Part shown: in pieces, positions 1 to 7,037 of the stretch
Position numbering within the stretch: position 1 is the first letter of the stretch
Layout of the letters: each line of letters begins with the position of its first letter
Source: an uncultured Collinsella sp.
Lineage (GTDB): Bacteria; Actinomycetota; Coriobacteriia; Coriobacteriales; Coriobacteriaceae
Length of the DNA stretch: 15,536 bases
NCBI GenBank assembly: GCA_900551975.1
Contig: URYA01000020.1
Coordinates: 1 to 15,536, forward strand
Direction: 5' to 3'
Notes under the pieces: generated by a model
Told to the model about the DNA's origin: nothing
Database searches by the model: none
What the model saw: only the letters and a program-made list of their open reading frames with translations
Position numbers and translations under genes: made by a program

Positions 1-49
1 TTGAATCAAAGGATCGACGGTCATGTTCGACTCAACCTTTCTCAAAACA

Positions 50-147
50 GCCTTCTGAGACGCCGCACCTTGACGTTCAAACCGTCGCTCGCGTACCGAA
101 GTACGCTTCGCTCCTCTTTCACGTCAATCTGCGGCACCTCAGAAGGC
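50..147. repeat. 98-nt imperfect palindrome after the ROK kinase gene
   Basis: This is a nested inverted repeat centred near position 98/99. The arms pair as 50-59 with 138-147 (10 bp, GCCTTCTGAG/CTCAGAAGGC), 62-67 with 130-135 (GCCGCA/TGCGGC), 70-76 with 121-127 (TTGACGT/ACGTCAA) and 91-96 with 101-106 (GCGTAC/GTACGC around a CGAA loop). The unpaired parts are equal on both sides (2+2, 2+2, 14+14 nt), so the element is symmetric about its centre. It starts 17 nt beyond the kinase stop codon. It could be a transcript-end structure, a REP-type intergenic palindrome or a structured RNA; the sequence alone does not decide. Confidence 0.7.
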
Positions 148-164
148 ACACTTGGTAGTTATGT

Positions 165-1126
165 TTACTTCAACGAAGCAAGAAGGTGTTCGGCGGCACC
201 GATGAGCGGAGCATCGCCCTCCAGAGAACCGATGAGGATCGGCGTGTTCTGAAGCGGATCGAGCGCCTGGCTGGCATAGCCCTCGTGCAACGAATCCTTC
301 CACGTCTGCGAACGCCAATCGGGACCTTGGTGAATCACGCCGCCCGAAAGCACGATGACCTCAGGGTCCAGGATGTTAGCGAGCGAGCCCAAGCTGGCCC
401 CCAGCGCAAAGCCGGCGTCATGGATGACCTCGGTCGCCTTTGCGTCGCCCGCACGGCACAGGTCGTTCACATCGCGACCGACCGAAGGACGGCTGGGGTC
501 GACGCGACCAAAGCGCTCATCGTACATACGACCAATGGAAGTGCCCGAAGCAACCGACTCCAGATGGCCGGAACGCCCGCAGGCGCACGGAATGCGGCAG
601 CCGAGCACTCGATGTGGCCCATATGGCCAGCAGCACCATGGAAGCCCTGCATCACGCGGCCGTTCTCGACATATGCGCCGCCGATGCCCGTACCGATGCC
701 AAGACACAAGACGGAGAACTTGCCCTTGCCGACGCCCCAGTGGGCCTCACCCAGAGCATGAGCCTGCACGTCGCCTACGACGGCAACGGGAAGACCGAGG
801 TCCTCGCGCAGGCGCGGCCCCAACTGAACGCCGGACCAGCCGGGCATGATCTCGTTGGCATACGCGATGGCGCCCGTCTTGGGATCGACGACGCCGGCGG
901 CACCGATGCCGACGCCAAGGACCTCGACATCGGGATTCGCCTCAAGAGCAGCCTTGATGGACGCCTCGATACGCTGGAAGACGGCCTCGCCGCCCTCTTG
1001 GGCCTCAGTGGGAACCTCGGCCTCAAAAACGGGATGAGGCACGCTGCCGTCAGCCGGGTACTCCATGATGGCAGTCGCGATCTTAGTTCCGCCGATATCG
1101 ACAGAGCAGACGTACTTGTTCTCCAT
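165..1126 (-). pseudogene. nanK: ROK-family sugar kinase, probable N-acetylmannosamine kinase, with a frameshift
   Basis: ROK kinases phosphorylate sugars with ATP; beside a NanA-type lyase the likely substrate is ManNAc. The N-terminal part (frame starting at the ATG at 1126) has the phosphate-binding DIGGTK at residues 10-15, the catalytic-type Asp119 in the GDVQ motif and the GHMGHIEC segment at 167-174. Right after that the reading frame breaks near 601-604. The zinc-loop block CACGRSGHLE, the LSGGV motif and a normal C-terminus continue one frame over, down to the TAA at 165. Adding one base (GG to GGG on the minus strand at 601-602) restores a 320-residue protein of usual ROK length. 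SD AAGGAG lies 6 nt before the ATG (plus strand 1133-1138). The gene is last in the operon seen here. The break may be a real mutation or a homopolymer sequencing/assembly error; the otherwise intact sequence favours an error or a very recent mutation. The exact sugar is inferred from context. Confidence 0.8.
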
Positions 1127-1227
1127 GTCGCTCTCCTTAGGAGATAAAAAACAACTACAGGAAATGCGCCGTCAGGCTAGCCGTCACAGCGCGGTAAAGG
1201 TTTTCCAGATGCCCGAGATCGCCGAGA

Positions 1228-1269
1228 AACCGTGTGGCCATTGACCTAATGGGTCATGGCCGCACGGTT
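1228..1269 (-). terminator. GC-rich stem-loop between nanA and the ROK kinase
   Basis: Read on the minus strand, AACCGTG pairs with CACGGTT, then after one mismatch GGCCAT pairs with ATGGCC, then GACC with GGTC around a 5-nt CATTA loop with one bulged A: 17 pairs in total. It begins 30 nt after the nanA stop. No U-run follows (the next bases are TTTCTCGG), so it may be a weak terminator, an mRNA-stabilising 3' structure or an attenuator before the kinase. The rest of the 173-nt gap (1127-1299) shows only the kinase SD and a short T-run at 1145-1149. Confidence 0.5.
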
Positions 1270-1299
1270 GAACGGCGAGGTCGGGTGCCTGGGAAAGCT

Positions 1300-2220
1300 T
1301 TAAAGGAGACCGTTGTCCTGAAGGACCTTCTTAATCGCCTCGACGTTCTCGCCGGTCATGGCCTTCACCGGGCGCGGCATGGTCGGGCTGTCGAAGATGC
1401 CCATGAGGTTCATAGCGGTCTTGAAGGCGCCGACGCCACCGGCATAGCCCTGGACGCCCGAGGTGACATCCCAGATGTGCGAAATCTCATTGAGGCGATC
1501 CTGCTCGGCCTTGACGGTAGCCCAGTCACCAGCCTGAGCGGCCTTCCACTGACGCACGTAGCCCTCGGGCTCAACGTTGGCGAGACCCGGGACGGAACCG
1601 TCGGCGCCACCGAGGTAGGCGCCGTCGACAACAACCTCGTGGCCGGTGAGAATGCTCATCGGATGGCCGTTCTTCTCGTTCTCCTGAACGAGGTAGCGGA
1701 ACGAGATGTCATCACCCGAGGAATCCTTGACGCCGGCCAGAACGCCCTCGGCGCCGAGCTTGGCAAGGAGCTTCCAGGGGAGCTTGGTGTGAACGCAGAC
1801 GGGAATGTCATAGGCAAAGATGGGCAGGTCGAGCTCCTCGTGCAGGATGCGGAAGTGCTCCTCGACCTCGGTCATGCCCTGCAGGGCATAGAACGGGCAG
1901 GTGGCGACGAGGGCATCGGCGCCCAGCTCCTGGGCGACCTTGCCGTGCTCGATCATGCGCTCGGTCTCGGTATCGATGATGCCGACCAGAACGGGAACGC
2001 GGTGGTCGACGATACGAACGGCCTCGGCGATAATCTGGCGACGGCGCTCGTCGGTGGAGAAGACGACCTCGCCCGAGGATCCCAAGAAGAACAGGCCATC
2101 GACGCCGGCATCGATCATGCGGTTGATGCTGCGCTCAAAGGAGGCAACGTCGAGCTGGTGATCTTCGGTATCGGGAACAACGACGGGAGGGATAACGCCG
2201 GTGAATTTCTGAGTTGCCAC
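1300..2220 (-). CDS. nanA: DHDPS/N-acetylneuraminate lyase family aldolase, probable NanA
   Basis: This is a class I (Schiff-base) aldolase of the dihydrodipicolinate synthase family, predicted to be a cytosolic TIM-barrel enzyme. Visible motifs are GSSGE at 47-51 (the carboxylate-binding GSTGE of NanA), YDIP at 137-140 with Tyr137, and GVKDSSGD with Lys165 as Schiff-base lysine. Tyr137 and Lys165 have the same numbers as in E. coli NanA, and the length of 306 aa is usual. The likely reaction is Neu5Ac to ManNAc plus pyruvate. I chose the GTG at 2220: SD AAGGAG lies 6 nt upstream, and the reading frame further upstream would run into the preceding gene. It sits between CE7 esterases and a ROK kinase, which supports sialic acid use over lysine synthesis. 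The family also contains KDG aldolases and other pyruvate lyases, and the KDSSGD segment differs from E. coli NanA, so family is near certain and substrate is inferred. Confidence 0.85.
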   Translation of the reverse strand: MATQKFTGVIPPVVVPDTEDHQLDVASFERSINRMIDAGVDGLFFLGSSGEVVFSTDERRRQIIAEAVRIVDHRVPVLVGIIDTETERMIEHGKVAQELGADALVATCPFYALQGMTEVEEHFRILHEELDLPIFAYDIPVCVHTKLPWKLLAKLGAEGVLAGVKDSSGDDISFRYLVQENEKNGHPMSILTGHEVVVDGAYLGGADGSVPGLANVEPEGYVRQWKAAQAGDWATVKAEQDRLNEISHIWDVTSGVQGYAGGVGAFKTAMNLMGIFDSPTMPRPVKAMTGENVEAIKKVLQDNGLL

Positions 2221-2226
2221 AAGAAT

Positions 2227-2232
2227 CTCCTT
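2227..2232 (-). promoter_or_regulatory. Ribosome binding site deciding the nanA start
   Basis: AAGGAG on the minus strand, 6 nt before GTG at 2220. It fixes the start well inside the longer open frame that begins at 2304. Confidence 0.8.
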
Positions 2233-2288
2233 AGCTGTCTGGCGGGCGGCCCTATGCCACCCACTCTTGTTGGCAGTGTCCAGGCCGT

Positions 2289-3140
2289 CTAGGCCAAAGA
2301 ACACGAGTAGAACGTTTGGTTAAAAAAGTCGACGACTTCATTTTCGAACGCATTGATGCGCTCGTGAGCGTATTTTGCATAGATGATATGCCTCCGGTCA
2401 CACTCAAGACCGTTGAATACGGCAAACTGATCCTTGGGATCGCTCACGGTATCCATAAGCGATGTGCCCATGAGCACCGATCCGCGCACCCGAGACGACA
2501 GCGCCTCGAGACCGCCAGGAAGCGGATTGGCAACCGCCGTGCAGGCGAGGCCCCACTCGTCCAGAGCAGAAACCGCCAGCGCGACTCCGCCGCCAAGACC
2601 CTCGCCCCATGCAAAGATGCGGTCGGGGTCCATGCCATCAAGATTGCGCGCGACCTTCGCCAACGCACAACCCCAACGGACGCGCTCGACAAACGCAGGC
2701 GAGGTAATCCCCTGCTGCAGGTCGTCCGCACCAGCAACATCGTCATCCAGCGCGAGGACGGCATACCCCATGGCGGCAAATCTCGTCATGTGATGCCAGC
2801 CGCGCACAGGCCGATCGATGTCGTGGAACATCAGGCACAACGGCACGCGCTCAGATACTCGGGCACGACCGACAGGCTCGATCAAACGAGCGTGAATCGC
2901 ATCGTCACCGAGCTCAAAGGAAACCTCCGAGTAACGGGCGCAGGGGTTAACAAAGTCAATCGCCGTAATGGCCAGGCCTTGAATCTCAAGATTCGAAGCA
3001 CATGTCTCTAAATCAGAAACATCTGCTTGGACATCACCGCGCCAGTCCCGATATTCTGCGAGCCTTGACGAAACCGTTCCAGGAATTCCCACGAGCCCGG
3101 GGACAATCAGCTCGTCAACATTGCTCTCGCACTTAGACAT
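2289..3140 (-). CDS. CE7-family esterase-like protein lacking the catalytic serine (pseudoenzyme)
   Basis: This 283-residue alpha/beta-hydrolase-like protein is a diverged relative of the gene just upstream. Shared blocks include a GM/GYA-type strand (residues 124-130 here), the nucleophile elbow, and QFAVFNGLECDRRH at 238-251 against QFAVYNNLICEKRH in the neighbour. At the elbow the intact esterase reads GASQGGG; here it reads GEGLGGG, so Gly181 (codon GGT, plus strand 2598-2600) replaces the nucleophile Ser. The oxyanion HGYPG becomes HDID at 106-109. Asp230 and His259 of the triad are kept. The segment between nucleophile and Asp is about 45 residues shorter, removing much of the CE7 insert. 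The frame is intact and the start (ATG at 3140) has a GGGAGG-type SD and overlaps the end of the neighbour by 8 nt, so it is likely translated by coupling. A non-catalytic or regulatory/partner role is possible; an ester-hydrolase activity by normal CE7 chemistry is not expected. Confidence 0.85.
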   Translation of the reverse strand: MSKCESNVDELIVPGLVGIPGTVSSRLAEYRDWRGDVQADVSDLETCASNLEIQGLAITAIDFVNPCARYSEVSFELGDDAIHARLIEPVGRARVSERVPLCLMFHDIDRPVRGWHHMTRFAAMGYAVLALDDDVAGADDLQQGITSPAFVERVRWGCALAKVARNLDGMDPDRIFAWGEGLGGGVALAVSALDEWGLACTAVANPLPGGLEALSSRVRGSVLMGTSLMDTVSDPKDQFAVFNGLECDRRHIIYAKYAHERINAFENEVVDFFNQTFYSCSLA

Positions 3141-4110
3141 GAGCCTCCCCTCCCTTGCAGAAAAACGGAATGATCAAATCGTCAAAATCCTGAATCTCCT
3201 CGTGGCCAAAGCCATCAAAGAACTCATGACGCTTTTCGCAGATCAGGTTGTTATAGACCGCAAACTGCGTCGCTGGCGGACAGACGATATCGGCTGTGCC
3301 GGTGCCAAACAGCACGGGGCATTTGACCATAGGGGCAAAGTTCTTGGAATCGAAGTACGCCAGCTTGGCATAGGCTTCGTCAATACGAGTCGAGTCCTCG
3401 TCAAACCAGCGAGACCAATAGCGCAAGCCCTCGTAGGCAATGTCGTCGGCATCCAAATCCCAGACCAAGCGGAAATCTGACAGGAAGGGATAGAGGATGG
3501 CGGCACGATTGATAAGCTCGCTGTTAAGCGCACAGGTCGCAATGCCCAAACCGCCGCCCTGCGACGCGCCGTTCACAAACACACGGGTAAGATCGATGCC
3601 CTCGAGCTCGCGAACAATACGGCACAGGATGCGAATATCTTGGTGCAAGCGGACATAGTAGAGGTTGGCCGGATCGCCGTCGATACCGGCGACGATATGA
3701 CCGGCAACCGTTGTGCCCTCAAATCCACCAATGTCCTCGGAGGGGCCTCCTTGGCCAGGACAATCGAGAGCAATGAGCGCCATGCCCATGCCCGCAAACG
3801 ACGCCTGCTCAAACCAGCTGCGGCTTGCACCCGGATACCCATGGAACTGAAGTACCAATGGCACAGGCTCGTCCGAGACGGGTTTAAGGTACTTGGCATG
3901 CAGGCGTGCACCACACATGCCGGTATACCAGAGGTCGAAAAACCGACAGGTCGCGGAATCCGCAACCGAAGCCGCCTCAATCGCGTAGTCGAGCTCGACG
4001 GCGTCGGCCTCGGCCATGCGGTCCTTCCAAAAGAGATCGAAATCCGATGGACGGGGCGCAGCGCCTCGATATTCACCAAATTGCCGTTGTAGCTCCTGAG
4101 CACTTGGCAT
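3133..4110 (-). CDS. CE7 carbohydrate esterase (acetylxylan esterase/cephalosporin-C deacetylase family)
   Basis: CE7 enzymes remove acetyl groups from sugars and small molecules. The 325-residue protein has no signal peptide, so it should act in the cytosol on imported substrate. Motifs: oxyanion-hole HGYPG at 90-94, nucleophile Ser183 in GASQGGG (181-187), YPFLSDF at 207-213, Asp274 in GTADIV, QFAVYNNL at 282-289 and His303 in FGHEE. These positions closely follow the Ser-Asp-His triad of characterised CE7 enzymes, and the length is normal. Next to a NanA-type lyase and sugar kinase, its likely job is removing O-acetyl groups from sialic acid before lyase action; that substrate is inferred. 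The start ATG at 4110 has only a weak SD-like AAAGG about 15 nt upstream, and a stem-loop lies 36 nt before it. It overlaps the next gene by 8 nt, which points to co-translation. Confidence 0.92.
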   Translation of the reverse strand: MPSAQELQRQFGEYRGAAPRPSDFDLFWKDRMAEADAVELDYAIEAASVADSATCRFFDLWYTGMCGARLHAKYLKPVSDEPVPLVLQFHGYPGASRSWFEQASFAGMGMALIALDCPGQGGPSEDIGGFEGTTVAGHIVAGIDGDPANLYYVRLHQDIRILCRIVRELEGIDLTRVFVNGASQGGGLGIATCALNSELINRAAILYPFLSDFRLVWDLDADDIAYEGLRYWSRWFDEDSTRIDEAYAKLAYFDSKNFAPMVKCPVLFGTGTADIVCPPATQFAVYNNLICEKRHEFFDGFGHEEIQDFDDLIIPFFCKGGEAHV

Positions 4111-4146
4111 GGCTCGTGAACCCAGCCTTTCGAAATCGCAACGGAG

Positions 4147-4174
4147 GTGCGCCCGGCAAGGGAACCGGGCGCAC
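4147..4174 (-). terminator. Perfect 10-bp GC-rich stem-loop after the DppF-type ATPase gene
   Basis: GTGCGCCCGG (4147-4156) pairs perfectly with CCGGGCGCAC (4165-4174) around an 8-nt loop, 16 nt past the ATPase stop codon. Downstream on the minus strand is CTCCGTTGC, not a U-run. Only 36 nt separate it from the esterase start, leaving no clear room for a new promoter, so it may attenuate or process the transcript rather than end it. Confidence 0.55.
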
Positions 4175-4190
4175 GGGAGGGAAAGCGAGG

Positions 4191-5018
4191 CTACTCGCCG
4201 AGCTTGGGATGCAGCAGCGACGGCGCAGCGCCGAGCAGCATCTTGGTGTAGGGGTCCTGAGGGTGCTGGAAGACCTGCTTGGCCTCGCCATGCTCGACGA
4301 TCTTGCCGCCATTCATAACGATGATGTCGTCAGAGATATAGCGGACCGTCTGGATGTCATGGCTGATGAACACCATGGCCAGGCCGAGCTCCTTCTTAAG
4401 GTCGGTCAGCAGGTTCAGAATCTGCGCGCGGACCGAAACGTCCAGAGCCGAGGTGGGCTCGTCGGCGATGATGGCATCGGGGTTCAGCGACAGGGCACGG
4501 GCAATTGCGACGCGCTGGCGCTGGCCGCCCGAAAGCTGGCCGGGAAGAACCTCGGCGGCAGAGCTGGGCAGACCGGTGAGCTCCAAGAGCTCCTTGACGC
4601 GCTTCTCCTGCTCGGCCTCGGTACCCAGGTTGTGGACGCGCATGGGGTCGAGCAGTTGCTCGCGAACGACCATGCGGGGGTTGAGCGCCGTGGCCGGGTT
4701 CTGGAACACGACCGAGATGACGCGACCCATGTGGCGACGGTCCTCGGCGGTACGTTTGGTAACGTCCTTGCCCTTAAAGTAGACCTTGCCGCTCGTGGGG
4801 GCCTGCAGGCCGCACATGACGTTGGCGGTGGTGGACTTTCCGCAACCGGACTCGCCGACGATGCCGATGGTCTGTCCGGGCATGAGCTTAATCGTTACAC
4901 CCTGGACGGCGTGAACCAGGTTGGGGTGCAGAATCGAGCCGGTACGGGTCCTAAAGGTGACGTGGACGTCATCAAGGAAGATGATCGGCTCGACGCCGTT
5001 GACTGCGGTCTCGCTCAT
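4191..5018 (-). CDS. Peptide/nickel-family ABC transporter ATP-binding protein (DppF/OppF type)
   Basis: Cytosolic ATPase energising the importer encoded upstream. In the 275-residue protein: Walker A GESGCGKST at 55-63, Q-loop Gln106 in VVFQNP, signature LSGGQ at 162-166, Walker B IIADEP ending at 188, and switch His220. It forms the second nucleotide-binding domain next to the one in the fused permease-ATPase. Its ATG at 5018 directly follows the TAG of that gene, and a near-ideal SD GGAGGTGAT lies inside the end of the upstream gene, so translation is coupled. Peptide-family transporters carry peptides, nickel or, in SatABCD of Haemophilus ducreyi, sialic acid; substrate here is inferred from the catabolic neighbours. 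Confidence 0.93.
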   Translation of the reverse strand: MSETAVNGVEPIIFLDDVHVTFRTRTGSILHPNLVHAVQGVTIKLMPGQTIGIVGESGCGKSTTANVMCGLQAPTSGKVYFKGKDVTKRTAEDRRHMGRVISVVFQNPATALNPRMVVREQLLDPMRVHNLGTEAEQEKRVKELLELTGLPSSAAEVLPGQLSGGQRQRVAIARALSLNPDAIIADEPTSALDVSVRAQILNLLTDLKKELGLAMVFISHDIQTVRYISDDIIVMNGGKIVEHGEAKQVFQHPQDPYTKMLLGAAPSLLHPKLGE

Positions 5019-7034
5019 CTACATCACCTCCGCGTGAGGGGTCAAACCATTTGCCTTGAGCACCTCGTCGGGGAGCTCGGAATAGAAGTGCTCGGTGCCG
5101 GGCACGCGCTTGAAGACCGGACGGGTGTCCAGGCCAATGCGCGGATGGCTCGAGCGGGGCGCGAAGCGATCGCCCTTGGGGAAATCGCGCGGGCTCGGAA
5201 CGGCGCCGGGCACCTGGTGCAGGCGGCCCGAACCGCTCTCGATGGACAGAACGGAACCCAGAAGACCGCGGGTGTACTCGTGAATCGGGTTGGTGAGCAG
5301 CTCCTTGGTGGGTGCCTGCTCGATAACCTGACCGGCGTACATAACCGTGATGTTATGGGCAACCTCGGCGACCAGAGCCAGGTCATGCGAAACGAAGATC
5401 ATGGCAAAGCCGAGCTTGGCCTGAAGATCGTTGAGCAGCTTGATGACCTGCTTCTGGACGGTAACGTCCAGAGCGGTCGTGGGCTCGTCGCAGATGACCA
5501 GCTTGGGGTCGCGGGTAAGGGCCATAGCGATCAGGACGCGCTGACGCTGGCCGCCGGAAAGCTCGTGCGGATAGCTCTCGAGCGTGCGCTTGGGATCGAG
5601 GCCCACGAGCTCCAGGAGCTCCTCGGCGCTACGGGTGCCGCCACGCTTGGTGAGCTGCTTCATCTGGGCGGAAATGAGCATGGAGGGGTTAAGCGAGGAC
5701 AGGGCGTCCTGGTAGACCATAGCGATATCGGTACCGCGCAGGCCGAACCACTCCTTCTTGCTCATCTTGAGCAGGTCGCGACCCTCCCAGAGAACCTCGC
5801 CGGAAAGATGCTCGTCATCGTCGGTCAGGCCCATGATGGCCAGCGTGGTGATGGACTTACCGCAACCGGACTCGCCCACCAGGCCCATGGTCTGACCAGG
5901 ACGGACGTCAAAGTTGACATGGTCGACGACGTTGATATCACCGTGATGCTCAAACTGAATGCAGAAGTCACGGACCGAGAGAATCGGTTCGACAGACTCG
6001 TCGGGCACATGGCGATCGTCACGCTTGAGCTCGACATCGCGCAGGGCGCCAAGGCGAGCGGAGAGGGACTGGGCCTGCTCCTTGTAGGCGCGAACGGGGT
6101 CGGAGACCAGCAGATCGGCCTCGCGACGCTTGGAGGAATCGGTAGGATCCAGGGCGGCGGAGGGAGCAGCGGCCATGGCGTCGGTAATGCCCTCGGAGAG
6201 GATGTTGAGCGCCAGGCAGGTGATCATGATGGCCAGGCCCGGGAACAGCGCCTGCCACCAACGACCGGCGAGCACGCCGCCGCGGGCGTCGGCGAGGATG
6301 TTGCCCCAGGTAGCGGTGGGCTCCTGGATACCAGCGCCGATGAAGGTCAGCGAGGCCTCGAAGATGATGGCGTCGGCGACCAGCGTAACGGTGAAGACCA
6401 TGATCGGGGCAATGCAGTTACGCAGAACATGCTTGATCAAAATCCACGGAGCCTTGGCGCCGGAAACGATAACCGCGCGGACATAGTCCTCGCCGTACTC
6501 GGACACGATGTTGGCGCGCACGATACGGGCAATCTGCGGAGTGTACATAAAGCCGATGGCGAAGATGATCGACGGCACGGAGTTGCCCAGGATGGAGACG
6601 AAGACGGCAGCGAGGGCGATGCCCGGGATGGACATGATGATGTCCAGGATACGCATGATCGTCTCGGAGACAGCCTTGCGCGAAACCGCTGCAAGGGCGC
6701 CCACGACCGAGCCGCAGACCAGAGCCATGGCAGTGGCGCCAAAGCCGATAATCAGCGAGTAACGACCACCGTAGAGCATACGCGACAGAATGTCGCGACC
6801 CTTATCGTCGGTACCGAAGATAAATCCGTTGCCGGGAGCCTGGCGAGCCGTAAAGATCTCGACCGGGCTATAGGGGGCAAGAAGGGGCGCCAGAATCGCA
6901 GTCAGGGCGACCAGCACCAGCACGACGGCGGCAATCTTAGAAGACAGCGTCATCTTCTTCCAGCCACCGAGCTTGAGCCCCTTGGAGGCAGCCTTCTCGA
7001 GCTGCTCGGTTTGCTTCTCTCGAATCTTTACCAT
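5019..7034 (-). CDS. Fused ABC permease (DppC type) and ATP-binding protein (DppD type)
   Basis: One 671-residue polypeptide joins two importer subunits that are separate in E. coli Dpp/Opp. Residues 1-290 are the permease: a basic N-terminal tail, a first membrane helix near 33-54, FGTDDKGRDILSR at 73-85, further hydrophobic helices, and the EAA-type loop around 182-206 that contacts the ATPase. A charged linker at about 291-345 follows. The ATPase has Walker A GESGCGKS at 387-394, signature LSGGQ at 492-496, Walker B LVICDEP at 512-518 and His550. The C-terminal peptide-transporter extension is present, but its usual cysteines are absent (GDRFAPRSSHP where GCRF.PRC is common). The ATG at 7034 is 3 nt after the permease B stop. 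Such fusions occur in other actinobacteria and in SatD-like systems. The fusion looks real: the frame is continuous and the linker has no start signal that would suggest two genes. Confidence 0.95.
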   Translation of the reverse strand: MVKIREKQTEQLEKAASKGLKLGGWKKMTLSSKIAAVVLVLVALTAILAPLLAPYSPVEIFTARQAPGNGFIFGTDDKGRDILSRMLYGGRYSLIIGFGATAMALVCGSVVGALAAVSRKAVSETIMRILDIIMSIPGIALAAVFVSILGNSVPSIIFAIGFMYTPQIARIVRANIVSEYGEDYVRAVIVSGAKAPWILIKHVLRNCIAPIMVFTVTLVADAIIFEASLTFIGAGIQEPTATWGNILADARGGVLAGRWWQALFPGLAIMITCLALNILSEGITDAMAAAPSAALDPTDSSKRREADLLVSDPVRAYKEQAQSLSARLGALRDVELKRDDRHVPDESVEPILSVRDFCIQFEHHGDINVVDHVNFDVRPGQTMGLVGESGCGKSITTLAIMGLTDDDEHLSGEVLWEGRDLLKMSKKEWFGLRGTDIAMVYQDALSSLNPSMLISAQMKQLTKRGGTRSAEELLELVGLDPKRTLESYPHELSGGQRQRVLIAMALTRDPKLVICDEPTTALDVTVQKQVIKLLNDLQAKLGFAMIFVSHDLALVAEVAHNITVMYAGQVIEQAPTKELLTNPIHEYTRGLLGSVLSIESGSGRLHQVPGAVPSPRDFPKGDRFAPRSSHPRIGLDTRPVFKRVPGTEHFYSELPDEVLKANGLTPHAEVM

Positions 7035-7037
7035 AAT

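Noticed and set aside
1234..2292. A 352-codon plus-strand frame opposite nanA
   Set aside because: Exact antisense register of a well-supported aldolase gene; no ribosome site.
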